From NCBI GenBank assembly GCA_050946275.1, contig JBMNUM010000030.1, positions 1 to 21,797 of the forward strand: a DNA stretch of 21,797 bases, in the 5' to 3' direction. The DNA is from JBMNUM01 sp050946275 (GTDB lineage: Bacteria; Actinomycetota; Coriobacteriia; Coriobacteriales; CADBOM01). Both the position numbers and the translations under genes were made by a program. Numbering within the stretch: position 1 is the stretch's first letter; each line of letters begins with the position of its first letter. The notes below the pieces were generated by a model. That model was given only the letters and a program-made list of their open reading frames with translations. It was not told the origin of the DNA and did not search any database. This document shows, one piece after another, positions 6,682 through 14,494 of this stretch.

Positions 6682-7944
6682 ATGAACCAGACTCAGACAA
6701 TCCGCGAGACCCCCGTCGCCATCGTCGGCTACGGCACGGCGGGCGTGAACGCGATCATCGGCCTGCGCACGGCGGGTTACGAGGGAGAGATCACCGTCTT
6801 CTCCGATACGGGCACGCTGCCGTACAGCCCGATGATGACGTCATATTACGCGGGAGGAAAGAAGGCCTACGAGGAGTGCTTCCCCTGGACGGCCGAGGAG
6901 CTCGAGTCCCTCGGCGCGACCGTCGTTGCGGGCAATCCCGTCGACGAGATCGACGTGGCAGGGCATCTCATCCGCTGCGGCGGAGAGACGTTCCGCTACC
7001 GCAAGTGCATCCTCGCGACGGGCGCCACGCCCCAGACGGTCGGCTTCCCGCCGGTAGATGGCTACGAGCCGATCGTGCTGCGCACGATGGACGATGCGCA
7101 GCGCCTCAAGGATGCCATCGAGGATCCCGGATGCTGGCGCGTGCTCGTCTCCGGCGCGTCGATGGTGGCGCTGAAGTCCCTCGAGGCCTGCCTCGACCGC
7201 GGCGTGGACGTGACCATTGTCGGCATGAACCCGCATGTGCTCGACTTCAACGCGTTCGAGGAGGCTGCGGAGCGCTTCGAGCGAGGGCTCGAGGCCAAGG
7301 GCGTGCACATGCGCTTCGGACAGACGATGCGAAGCGTCGCGCTGCTCGTGGACGACGAAGAGGGGCGCTTGGGCGTCACGTTTTCCGATGGCGAGATGGA
7401 GTGCTTCGACGAGATCGTCGTCTGCCACGGCATGAGGTGCAACCTCGGCTTCCTGCCGGAGGGTGCGCTCGAGATGGATCGCGCGCTGCTCGTCGACGAG
7501 TTCATGCGGACGAGCGACCCCGACGTGTATGCGGCCGGCGACATCGCGCAGGCGCTCGAGCTCATCTCGGGCGAGCGCCGCATCGTCGGCATCTGGAAGA
7601 ACGCCGCGCGCCAGGGCGAGGTTGCGGGCGCCGCCGTCGCCGCCGAGCTAGCGGGGGAGCAGCCGTCGCCCGAGAAGGCCTACACGGGTTCTATCCCCAC
7701 GAATACGATCGCCGTCAACGGGACGCTGTTCATCTCCGGCGGCACCATGGAGATGACGCCCGAGCGTTACAAGGAGGTGCGCGAGACCGACGACATGACG
7801 GTCGTGTACCTCTTCGAGAATCAGCCCGAAGGCGAGCGCCGTCTCGTGGGTTTCAACCTCGTCTGCGACCACGACGAGGAGGGTAGCGACGCCTACGACA
7901 CGGGGGCCATGCTCACCCTCCGCATAGAGGAAGCCTGTCGATGA
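6682..7944 (+). CDS. FAD-dependent pyridine nucleotide-disulfide oxidoreductase-like protein
   Basis: Encodes 420 residues. The FAD Rossmann motif GYGTAG is at 16-21, ATG at 113-115, and the second FAD contact VYAAGD at 283-288, as in NADH oxidase/NirB/rubredoxin reductase-type flavoproteins. PYSPMM (47-52) resembles the PYSRxxL loop of that group. The second nucleotide-binding motif reads SGASMVA (157-163) and keeps only the first glycine of GxGxxG, so NAD(P)H binding may be weak or lost. There is no CxxxxC redox disulfide near the N-terminus. AGGAGG is 5-10 bases before the ATG. It follows the HdrB-like gene and is most simply its electron donor or acceptor. The stop lies one base from that of the convergent lipoprotein gene. 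Confidence 0.85.
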   Translation: MNQTQTIRETPVAIVGYGTAGVNAIIGLRTAGYEGEITVFSDTGTLPYSPMMTSYYAGGKKAYEECFPWTAEELESLGATVVAGNPVDEIDVAGHLIRCGGETFRYRKCILATGATPQTVGFPPVDGYEPIVLRTMDDAQRLKDAIEDPGCWRVLVSGASMVALKSLEACLDRGVDVTIVGMNPHVLDFNAFEEAAERFERGLEAKGVHMRFGQTMRSVALLVDDEEGRLGVTFSDGEMECFDEIVVCHGMRCNLGFLPEGALEMDRALLVDEFMRTSDPDVYAAGDIAQALELISGERRIVGIWKNAARQGEVAGAAVAAELAGEQPSPEKAYTGSIPTNTIAVNGTLFISGGTMEMTPERYKEVRETDDMTVVYLFENQPEGERRLVGFNLVCDHDEEGSDAYDTGAMLTLRIEEACR

Positions 7945-7945
7945 G

Positions 7946-9169
7946 CTACCCGAGCGGGGCGTAGGCGCGGACTTTCACTATGCCGTCGCCGGAGCCGTCG
8001 CCCTCGGGGACCGAGGTGTAGGTGACGATACGGCTCGAGGTGCCCGTGCTCAGCAGGAAGTCGCCGTAGCTCTCGCAGTTGGCGACCGTGGGAATCGCGA
8101 AATACTCCTGCGTCGACAGGTCGAGGCCCACGACGCTCTTCGTGCTCTTGATGACGAGGTACTTCCCGCACTTGCACGGCGTGTCCATGGGCGTGCGGTT
8201 GAACCGGAGGTACTGCCCGCCGCCCATCTCGGCGTAGGTGCCAAACGACGAGATGCCCCCGCCGAAGTCGTACGACTGCTCGATGCCGAAGACGAACGAG
8301 CCGTCGAGGTAGATCGCGTCGTTGACGCGCATGGAGCTCGGCAGGATCTGCGCGGCGACCATCTCGGCATTCCCCTCCTTGAGGGCCGTCATCTGGTAGC
8401 GGCGCGCTCCCTCGACGCGCGGCACGATCGTGACGATGCCGTCCGTGGCCTGCGGATTCGCGATCATCCTGCCCTGCGACGTGTACACCACGTCGGGCGT
8501 CTTCTGCCCGACGGAGGCCGCCTTGAGCAGCGAGTCGGTGTCGGAGGCGCTGCCCTCCTCGTAGGGCATGACCGTCCAGAACGCGCGCTTGCCGCTCACG
8601 CACAGCAGGGGCGGGTCGAAGTCGTAGTCGCCCTGGTCGACGAGCAGCGGCGTGCCGATGGATGCCGAATTCTCGACCGGGGCGATGTAGACGCGCCAGT
8701 CCTCGGTGTGGAGATTGCACTCCACCCAGATCATGATGTCGTCGTTGCAGCGCACGTCGTAGACCTGGAACCCCTCGTCGTGGGAGACCGCGCTGCCGAG
8801 CACCGTCGTGAGCGTCGCGCTCTCGAGCGAGAGGAGCGCGATCTGCGTCAGGACGTCGGTCGACTCGCCGGGGACGAGGAAGACGGCGAGGTCGTCGCAG
8901 CTCATCGTGCCGACGCTGCCCATCGGCAGCTCGAAGGCGGCGGTCTGCTCGATGCAGTCGTCCGTCTCGAGCTCGGTGAAATCGGAGGATTGCACGACCT
9001 GGCTCTCGGAGACCTCCAGCTCTCCGGGGACGATGCCCTCGTTCTCCTCCGAGGAGCACCCGGAGACGATCATCGTCGTGCCGATCGCGGCCACGGCGAC
9101 GCCCGCGCTGCCCAGGAGGAACTCCCGGCGCGTGACGTGAAGTCTGCCGTTTTCGCGAATCTCGGCCAT
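7946..9169 (-). CDS. Tat-exported lipoprotein of unknown function
   Basis: Encodes 407 residues. The N-terminus has a twin-arginine motif TRREFLLG (13-20), a hydrophobic stretch, and a lipobox VSGC with the lipidated cysteine at 38, followed by an acidic linker. It should be exported folded by Tat and anchored to the outer face of the membrane. The remaining 370 residues are rich in short beta-strand-like segments and could form a beta-propeller, but I recognise no family. CKCGK at about 350 is a possible metal or disulfide site. The start at 9169 was chosen because it places the Tat motif at the N-terminus and has GGGAG upstream. It is divergent from the kinase-like gene and convergent with the flavoprotein, with a one-base gap and no visible terminator. 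Confidence 0.82.
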   Translation of the reverse strand: MAEIRENGRLHVTRREFLLGSAGVAVAAIGTTMIVSGCSSEENEGIVPGELEVSESQVVQSSDFTELETDDCIEQTAAFELPMGSVGTMSCDDLAVFLVPGESTDVLTQIALLSLESATLTTVLGSAVSHDEGFQVYDVRCNDDIMIWVECNLHTEDWRVYIAPVENSASIGTPLLVDQGDYDFDPPLLCVSGKRAFWTVMPYEEGSASDTDSLLKAASVGQKTPDVVYTSQGRMIANPQATDGIVTIVPRVEGARRYQMTALKEGNAEMVAAQILPSSMRVNDAIYLDGSFVFGIEQSYDFGGGISSFGTYAEMGGGQYLRFNRTPMDTPCKCGKYLVIKSTKSVVGLDLSTQEYFAIPTVANCESYGDFLLSTGTSSRIVTYTSVPEGDGSGDGIVKVRAYAPLG

Positions 9170-9208
9170 TGCGCTCCCGCATCGATCGTCGCTGTCATCG
9201 GATTCTTG

Positions 9209-9217
9209 ATGATAGCA
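9209..9217 (-). promoter_or_regulatory. Extended -10 promoter of the Tat lipoprotein gene
   Basis: The minus strand reads TGCTATCAT (TGn plus TATCAT) 40 bases before the start at 9169. No clear -35 is present. Confidence 0.5.
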
Positions 9218-9340
9218 TGCCAACGCGTGCAATACGGCAGGAGCGGCCCGCGGCCCGCCACGTGCCCACCCCTCGCCGTCCACCTTCCTCATGGGAATCT
9301 CCCCATGTTCTAGATTTCGCCACAATTCGGGTCGAGTTTG

Positions 9341-9349
9341 TGGTAGCTT
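9341..9349 (+). promoter_or_regulatory. Possible extended -10 promoter of the cytidylate kinase-like gene
   Basis: TGGTAGCTT fits TGnTAnnnT and lies 83 bases before the GTG start. The match is weak and there is no -35. Confidence 0.3.
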
Positions 9350-9431
9350 GAAATTGGTTAACAAGATGCTTGCTCAGTTCCTGCTGACGGGCATCGCGCG
9401 AAAGAAGGGAACACGACCGAGGGAGGAAGCC

Positions 9432-10043
9432 GTGGCATCTCAAACAATAACGATCAGCAGGCAGTACGGCAGCGGCGGACGCGAGGTTGGAGAGAAGCTC
9501 GCGGCAGCGCTCGGCTACACGTATTACGACAAGGAAGTCATCAAGCGCGCCGTCGAGGAGTCGAACATCAGCGAGGAGTTCTTCGAGAAGGACGGGGAGA
9601 GCACGAACAGCATCATGTCGTACTTCTTCTCCTTCGCGAGCGGCTCGAGCATGACCGGCGACGAGAACGCCCTGCCCCTGCCCGACAGGATCTTCCTGAT
9701 CCAGTCCAAGGTCCTCAAGCAGCTTGCGCAGGAAGGCCCCTGCGTCATCATCGGCCGCTCCGCCGACTACGTGCTCAAGGATCACCCGAACCTGCTGAAG
9801 GTCCTCATCCATGCCGACATGGACACGAGGATCGAGCGCGTCATGCGCCGCAACAGCCTCACGGAGAAGGGCGCCATCGCGCGCATCAAGAAGATCGACA
9901 AGGGCCGCGCGCTGTACTACGAGCAGTTCACCGGCAACAAGTGGTGCGACGCCCTCGCCCATGATGTCACGCTCTCGACGAGCAAGTTCTCCATCGACCA
10001 GACGGTCGAGATTCTCGCCGACATCGTCATGAACAAGTCGTAG
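9432..10043 (+). CDS. Cytidylate kinase-like family protein
   Basis: Encodes 203 residues from a GTG start preceded by GGAGG 5 bases upstream; longer in-frame starts have no such site. TITISRQYGSGGREVGEKLA begins at residue 5, with the P-loop-like GSGGREVG at 13-20. CVIIGRSADYVL in the middle and HADMDTRIERVMRRN form the usual core of the AAK6/cytidylate kinase-like family found in many anaerobes. Authentic CMP kinases have a different N-terminal motif (DGPAGSGKST), so this is probably not the essential Cmk and its phosphate acceptor is unknown. It is transcribed alone, divergent from the Tat lipoprotein, and followed by a hairpin at 10066. Confidence 0.82.
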   Translation: MASQTITISRQYGSGGREVGEKLAAALGYTYYDKEVIKRAVEESNISEEFFEKDGESTNSIMSYFFSFASGSSMTGDENALPLPDRIFLIQSKVLKQLAQEGPCVIIGRSADYVLKDHPNLLKVLIHADMDTRIERVMRRNSLTEKGAIARIKKIDKGRALYYEQFTGNKWCDALAHDVTLSTSKFSIDQTVEILADIVMNKS

Positions 10044-10065
10044 CGACCGATATCATCGAGCATCC

Positions 10066-10103
10066 CAGGGGCCGCAGCCAAACCCGGTTGCGGCCCCTGT
10101 TCT
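10066..10103 (+). terminator. Probable intrinsic terminator of the cytidylate kinase-like gene
   Basis: CAGGGGCCGCA (10066-10076) pairs perfectly with TGCGGCCCCTG (10089-10099) around a 12-base loop, then TTCT. The stem is strong but the T-run is short. Confidence 0.6.
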
Positions 10104-10140
10104 ATCTGCGGGATGGGCCGGGCTTGGGCTGTCCGCCGGA

Positions 10141-10196
10141 CACAATTGTGCTTATCGTGTTGAGGCTCATGCCTTGTCGGTTCGTCCTGCTACACT
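10141..10196 (+). promoter_or_regulatory. Promoter of the two-component/purC operon with upstream palindrome
   Basis: TGCTACACT (10188-10196) is an extended -10 box 38 bases before the response regulator ATG. A perfect 10-bp palindrome, CACAATTGTG (10141-10150), is centred about 46 bases upstream of the -10 and could be an activator or repressor site. No good -35 is visible. Confidence 0.5.
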
Positions 10197-10233
10197 AATA
10201 CCCAGAGAATAAGCCGAGTAAGGAGCTGGAAAT

Positions 10234-10932
10234 ATGAACGAAGAGACCCATATCCTCCTCGTCGAGGACGAGAAGGCGATTCGAGACGCAGTCGCCGCAT
10301 ATCTGGAGCGCGAGAGCTACCGGGTCACGCCGGCCGCAGACGGCCAGGAGGCCCTCGATGAGTTCGAGAAGGGGTCGTTCGACCTCGTGATCCTCGACCT
10401 GATGCTCCCCCGCGTGTCGGGCGAGCGCGTCTGCCGCGTCATCCGCGAGGATTCCGACGTGCCCATCATCATGCTCACCGCGAAGGGCGAGGTCGAGGAC
10501 CGCATCATCGGACTCGAGCTCGGTGCCGACGACTATCTCGTCAAGCCGTTCTCCCCTCGCGAGCTCGTCGCCCGCGTGCGCGCTCTGCTGCGCCGCGCCC
10601 ACACCGATAGCGAGCCGCAGCGCGAGACGCTCACGTTCGGCGACCTCGTCATCGACATCACAGGCCACAAGGTCTCCGTGCGCGGCGAGGAGGTCGAGCT
10701 GACCGCGAGCGAGTTCAAGCTGCTCACCACGCTGTCGCGCTACCCCGGTCGCGTGTACTCGCGCATGGAGCTCGTCGAGAAGGTGCTCGGCTACGACTTC
10801 GAGGGCTACGAGCGCACGATCGACAGCCACATCAAGAACCTGCGCGCCAAGATCGGCGACGACCCGCGCAAGCCCACGTGGCTGTACACGGTGCATGGCA
10901 TCGGCTATCGCTTCGAGGACCCCACGGCCTAG
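10234..10932 (+). CDS. OmpR/PhoB-family response regulator
   Basis: Encodes 232 residues. The receiver domain (6-120) has the acidic pocket E11-D12, the phosphoacceptor D55 in FDLVILDLMLP, T82 and K104 in DDYLVKPF. The winged-helix output domain (about 132-230) includes LTASEFKLLTTL, RTIDSHIKNLRAKIGDD and the C-terminal hairpin YTVHGIGYRF. It is a cytoplasmic transcription factor activated by the histidine kinase encoded 24 bases downstream. AAGGAG lies 8 bases before the ATG. The inducing signal and target genes are not evident; the operon it heads also contains purC. It may control its own promoter. Confidence 0.96.
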   Translation: MNEETHILLVEDEKAIRDAVAAYLERESYRVTPAADGQEALDEFEKGSFDLVILDLMLPRVSGERVCRVIREDSDVPIIMLTAKGEVEDRIIGLELGADDYLVKPFSPRELVARVRALLRRAHTDSEPQRETLTFGDLVIDITGHKVSVRGEEVELTASEFKLLTTLSRYPGRVYSRMELVEKVLGYDFEGYERTIDSHIKNLRAKIGDDPRKPTWLYTVHGIGYRFEDPTA

Positions 10933-10956
10933 CGCCGAACGGGGAGAGGGCTGCGC

Positions 10957-12708
10957 ATGGCCGGTAAGGACACAGAGGAGAAGACGGCCCCCGCATTCGG
11001 TGCCGGCATGTCGTTCAAGGCGAGGATCACGCTGCTCTTCGGCCTCGTCTCCATCATGACCGCGCTCGTCGCGACGCTCGTGCTCTCGATAGTCTGGGAG
11101 ACCCACTTCGATAACTACGCGGAGCAGAACATGCAGCGCGTCGCGAGCCTCACGGCATCATCGCTCGAGCAGCACTACGAGCTCAACGGCGGGTGGGACG
11201 AGCGCACGCTCGAGATTCCGCGCGTCATCGCAGACGAAACCATCGGCATCCAAGCGACCGACTTGCACGGCGACGTGATCTACGGCGACGTCTTCGAGTC
11301 CTACGACAGCGACCCGGAGAAAGATGGCGACGGGCTTCCCGCGCAGAACACCGTCTCGGCTCCCATCATCGTGAACGGATCGCGGGTGGGCACGGTTTCG
11401 GCGTGGACGTTCGGCTCCGACGGCCCCATCACCCTGCAGGACAAGATGTTCCGTGAGCAAGCGTACATGGCGATGATCATCGCCATGCTGGCGGCCATCG
11501 CGCTCTCGTGCGTCATCGGCTACTTCGTCGCGCGCGGCCTCGCCGATCCGATCCGCCGCATCACGAAGACGGCCGGCGCCATCCGCAGCGGCAATCTCGA
11601 GGCGCGCACGAACCTCGTCGGCATGGACGAGATCGCACAGCTCGGCATGACGTTCGACGACATGGCGCAGTCCATCGAGAACGACCGCGAGCTCGAGCGC
11701 CGTCTCATCAACGACGTCGCCCATGAGCTGCGCACGCCGCTCATGGCGATGCAGGCGACGATGGAGGCCATGGTCGACGGCGTCCTGCCGGCCGACGAGC
11801 AGCGCCTCATCATGCTCAACAACGAGGTCATCAGGCTCGGCAAGCTCGTCGACGCGCTGCTGAAGCTCTCGCGCCTCGAGAACCGTTCGACTCCGACGAA
11901 CAAGGTGGAGCTCGACCTCGGCAAGCTCGTCGAGGAGCTGGTCCTCAACCACCAGATGCTCGTGGAGGAGGCGGGGCTCGCGCTCGAGTACCGCTACGAG
12001 CCCGGCATCATGGTCGAGGCCGACCGCGACCTCATCCAGCAGGCGACCGCCAACCTCCTCTCGAACGCCGTGCGCTACACGCCCCAGGGCGGCAAGGTGT
12101 CGATGGAGGTCCGCCACGACGAGGTCATGGCGCAGATTTCCATCTCGGATACGGGCATCGGCCTTTCCGACGAGGACCTCAAGCACATCTTCTCTCGCTT
12201 CTGGCGCGCCGACGGCGGTCGCGCCCGCGAGTCGGGCGGTCTGGGAGTCGGCCTCGCCATCGTCAAGGAGATCGTCGACCGCCATGACGGCTGGGTGAAC
12301 GTCGAATCCAAGCTCGGCGAGGGGTCCACGTTCACGATCAACATCCCGCTCGTCAAAGAAGACCCGCGCAAGCAGTCGAAAAGAAAGCAAGATAGGCAGG
12401 GGAACACGAGCACCGTCGCACGGTTCCTCAAGTTCCCGGCCAAGAAGCCCGAGGTGGACGCAGCTGATGCCGCGCACGACCGGGCCGGTCAGGACAAGGC
12501 CAGGCAGAAGAAGGAAAAGCCCAGGCGAGAGAAGCGGGAGCGCAGGGAGCGCAGGGACAAGCCGAAGATCACGACGCCGGTGAACGCCGCCACGTGGTGG
12601 CGCGTGCAAAAGCGCGACTCATCCGGCACCGCAATCGGCAAGGTCACCCGCATGGGCAAGCGAGACAAGAGAGACAAGGGAGACGAGGATGCGAGAGATT
12701 CCGATTAA
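10957..12708 (+). CDS. Sensor histidine kinase with a long basic C-terminal tail
   Basis: Encodes 583 residues. TM1 is at about 24-46, an extracytoplasmic sensor domain at 47-168, TM2 at 170-193, and HAMP at 191-243. HisKA carries H256 in DVAHELRTPLMAMQ. The HATPase domain shows the N box ANLLSNAVRY (365-374), G1 SDTGIGL (397-403), F box FSRFWRADGG and G2 GGLGVGLA (427-434). After the kinase core (about residue 468) there is an extra 115-residue tail rich in Lys, Arg, Asp and Glu, with runs such as RREKRERRERRDKPK. I do not recognise this tail; it may bind membrane lipids or nucleic acid. The last 20 bases overlap purC, whose Shine-Dalgarno lies inside this gene, so translation is likely coupled. 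Confidence 0.94.
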   Translation: MAGKDTEEKTAPAFGAGMSFKARITLLFGLVSIMTALVATLVLSIVWETHFDNYAEQNMQRVASLTASSLEQHYELNGGWDERTLEIPRVIADETIGIQATDLHGDVIYGDVFESYDSDPEKDGDGLPAQNTVSAPIIVNGSRVGTVSAWTFGSDGPITLQDKMFREQAYMAMIIAMLAAIALSCVIGYFVARGLADPIRRITKTAGAIRSGNLEARTNLVGMDEIAQLGMTFDDMAQSIENDRELERRLINDVAHELRTPLMAMQATMEAMVDGVLPADEQRLIMLNNEVIRLGKLVDALLKLSRLENRSTPTNKVELDLGKLVEELVLNHQMLVEEAGLALEYRYEPGIMVEADRDLIQQATANLLSNAVRYTPQGGKVSMEVRHDEVMAQISISDTGIGLSDEDLKHIFSRFWRADGGRARESGGLGVGLAIVKEIVDRHDGWVNVESKLGEGSTFTINIPLVKEDPRKQSKRKQDRQGNTSTVARFLKFPAKKPEVDAADAAHDRAGQDKARQKKEKPRREKRERRERRDKPKITTPVNAATWWRVQKRDSSGTAIGKVTRMGKRDKRDKGDEDARDSD

Positions 12709-13573
12709 GCCCGATTACCAGGGGAAGGTACGCGACATCTACGACCTGGGCGATGCCCTGCTCATGGTCACGAGCGATAGGATCTCGGCGTTCGACTACA
12801 TCCTCGCCGACGAGATTCCCTACAAGGGCGAGGTGCTCACGAAGGTCTCGCTGTTCTGGTTCGAGCTGCTGGCCGACACCATCGCCAGCCACGTGATCTC
12901 GGCCGACGTCGCCGATCTTCCCGAGAAGTTCAAGCCCTACGCCGACGACCTCGCGGGCCGTTTCATGATCGTCAAGAAGGCGAAGATGTTCCCCGTCGAG
13001 TGCATCGTGCGCGGCTATCTGGCCGGCAGCGGCCTCAAGGAGTACGAGAAGAGCGGTACCGTGTGCGACATCCCGCTGCCCGCCGGTCTCGTGAACTCGA
13101 GCAAGCTGCCCGAGCCGATCTACACGCCGTCCACCAAGGCCGAGATCGGCGAGCACGACGAGAACGTGAGCTTCGAGTACACATGCGGCTTGATCGGCGA
13201 GGCCGACGCGGGCCTGCTGCGCGACAAGTCGCTCGCGATCTACAGCACCGCGCGTGACCACGCTGCCGAGCGCGGCATCATCATCGCGGACACGAAGCTC
13301 GAGTTCGGCACGGTCGACGGCGAGCTCGTGCTGGCCGACGAGGTGCTGACCCCCGATTCGTCGCGCTTCTGGCCGAAGGACCTCTACGAGCCCGGCAAGA
13401 GCCAGCCGAGCTTCGACAAGCAGTTCGTGCGCGACTGGCTGAGCGCGAACTGGGACCGCACCGGCGAGCCGCCGCACCTGCCCGCGGATGTCATCGAGAA
13501 GACGTCCGAGAAGTACGTGCAGGCCTACGAGCTCATCAGCGGCAGGAAGTTCGAGCCGGAGAGCCGCATCTAG
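12689..13573 (+). CDS. purC: Phosphoribosylaminoimidazole-succinocarboxamide synthase (SAICAR synthetase)
   Basis: Encodes 294 residues. PurC joins CAIR and aspartate with ATP to give SAICAR, the step just before PurB. Visible signatures are GKVRDIY (12-18, ATP-binding), the VECIVRGYLAGSG block (103-115), DTKLEFG (201-207) and DEVLTPDSSRFW (217-228). The length matches the single-domain form of about 295 residues with the longer insertions seen in many actinobacteria and yeast, rather than the 240-residue E. coli type. AAGGGAG lies 6 bases before the ATG and is inside the kinase gene, which it overlaps by 20 bases. A strong terminator follows, so purC is the last gene of the two-component operon. 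Confidence 0.97.
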   Translation: MREIPIKPDYQGKVRDIYDLGDALLMVTSDRISAFDYILADEIPYKGEVLTKVSLFWFELLADTIASHVISADVADLPEKFKPYADDLAGRFMIVKKAKMFPVECIVRGYLAGSGLKEYEKSGTVCDIPLPAGLVNSSKLPEPIYTPSTKAEIGEHDENVSFEYTCGLIGEADAGLLRDKSLAIYSTARDHAAERGIIIADTKLEFGTVDGELVLADEVLTPDSSRFWPKDLYEPGKSQPSFDKQFVRDWLSANWDRTGEPPHLPADVIEKTSEKYVQAYELISGRKFEPESRI

Positions 13574-13594
13574 CGCACCCTGCAAAACGAGCGA

Positions 13595-13632
13595 ACGGGC
13601 CGATGATGACAGCCATCATCGGCCCGTTTTTT
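13595..13632 (+). terminator. Strong intrinsic terminator of purC
   Basis: ACGGGCCGATGATG (13595-13608) pairs perfectly with 13614-13627 around ACAGC, and the T-run covers 13627-13632. A second, weaker hairpin with two wobble pairs follows at 13642-13666 but has no T-run. Confidence 0.93.
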
Positions 13633-13707
13633 GCAAGATGGGTCGACGATGGCAGCCGTCGTTGACTCATTCGCGTAATAGCTCGCGGAATTGCCCGCTG
13701 GCTCGGG

Positions 13708-13713
13708 TAGAAT
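13708..13713 (+). promoter_or_regulatory. Possible -10 box of the sortase operon
   Basis: TAGAAT lies 48 bases before the first gene of the sortase operon and after the purC terminator. Neither a -35 nor a TG extension is obvious. A small hairpin GATTTT-CGG-AAAATC (13722-13736) falls in the predicted leader. Confidence 0.4.
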
Positions 13714-13761
13714 AGGTGGACGATTTTCGGAAAATCCGCCTCATCGCATGCGAGGGAAGCA

Positions 13762-14355
13762 ATGTCAAAGCGCAACTTCAGGAACGAACGCTATACCGTG
13801 GACGACGCCAAGAAGGGCGTCACCAAGAAATCGGCTTCCAAGGCCAAGGTTGCCCGCGAGGCCGCCTCGACCGTGTACGTCAAGGACACGAGCAAGGTCA
13901 AGAAGAGCAAGAAGCAGCTCCGCTACGAGGAGAAGGTCAAGGAGCAGAAGCGCAAGGCCGCCGAGGAGCGCCGCTACAACCGCGTCGTCGGCCCCGGCAT
14001 GATGGAGACGATCGGCACCAAGGACCAGACGAAGTCCAAGAAGTACCGTCGTTACTGGTGGATCTTCCTCATCGCCGCGGCTATATGCGCCGTGGGTGCC
14101 TACTTCACGCAGGGAACACCCTTCTTCTACGTGCTCATGGTCGCCTCCTACGCGCTCATCATCGTTGCGATCGTCACCGAGTTCTGGAAGATCCGCAAGG
14201 CGCGCAACGAGGAGGAATCGCGCTCCGACCAGAAGCTGTCCACCAAGCGCATCAAGCATGAGCTTGAGGAGAAGAAGCAGCAGGAGGATTCGAAGATGCT
14301 GAAGCGCTTCAAGAAGCGCGACGACCTCGCCGACGAGCTGCCGTTCCAGGAGTAG
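13762..14355 (+). CDS. Lysine-rich two-pass membrane protein of unknown function
   Basis: Encodes 197 residues. A highly charged, Lys-rich N-terminal region of about 90 residues is followed by two membrane segments (about 99-115 and 120-141) and a charged helical C-terminus rich in Glu, Lys and Arg, possibly coiled coil. Both ends are probably cytoplasmic. GAGGGAAG lies just before the ATG. I recognise no family; size and layout fit small envelope proteins that accompany cell-wall genes. It is the first gene of an operon with a 40-residue membrane protein and a class B sortase, so a role in sortase placement or wall assembly is possible but is only inferred from context. Confidence 0.8.
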   Translation: MSKRNFRNERYTVDDAKKGVTKKSASKAKVAREAASTVYVKDTSKVKKSKKQLRYEEKVKEQKRKAAEERRYNRVVGPGMMETIGTKDQTKSKKYRRYWWIFLIAAAICAVGAYFTQGTPFFYVLMVASYALIIVAIVTEFWKIRKARNEEESRSDQKLSTKRIKHELEEKKQQEDSKMLKRFKKRDDLADELPFQE

Positions 14356-14371
14356 GCGAGAGGCGGTTCCC

Positions 14372-14494
14372 ATGATCAGTCTGTTCGGATTCCAGGTTCC
14401 GGCCGCGGCTCCGTGGATTTTCGGAATCATCATCGTCGCGCTCATCGTCATCTTCATCCTTAAGGGATTCATCTCCGAGATGAGGAAGAAATGA
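14372..14494 (+). CDS. 40-residue single-pass membrane miniprotein
   Basis: This small open frame starts at ATG 14372, 16 bases after the preceding stop, with GAGAGGCGG upstream. It encodes 40 residues: a short N-terminus MISLFGFQVPAAAPW, one strongly hydrophobic helix at about 16-33 (FGIIIVALIVIFIL core) and a basic end SEMRKK. Its TGA overlaps the sortase ATG as ATGA, and its last codons supply the sortase Shine-Dalgarno (AGGAAG), the classic layout of translational coupling. The hydrophobic core followed by positive residues suggests a C-terminus in the cytoplasm. It is unlike chance GC-rich open frames in both composition and placement. Function unknown; a sortase partner is the obvious guess. 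Confidence 0.72.
   Translation: MISLFGFQVPAAAPWIFGIIIVALIVIFILKGFISEMRKK

Noticed and set aside
9291..9431. N-terminal extension of the cytidylate kinase-like protein from ATG 9291
   Set aside because: The extra 47 residues have no family similarity, and a good GGAGG site points to GTG 9432.
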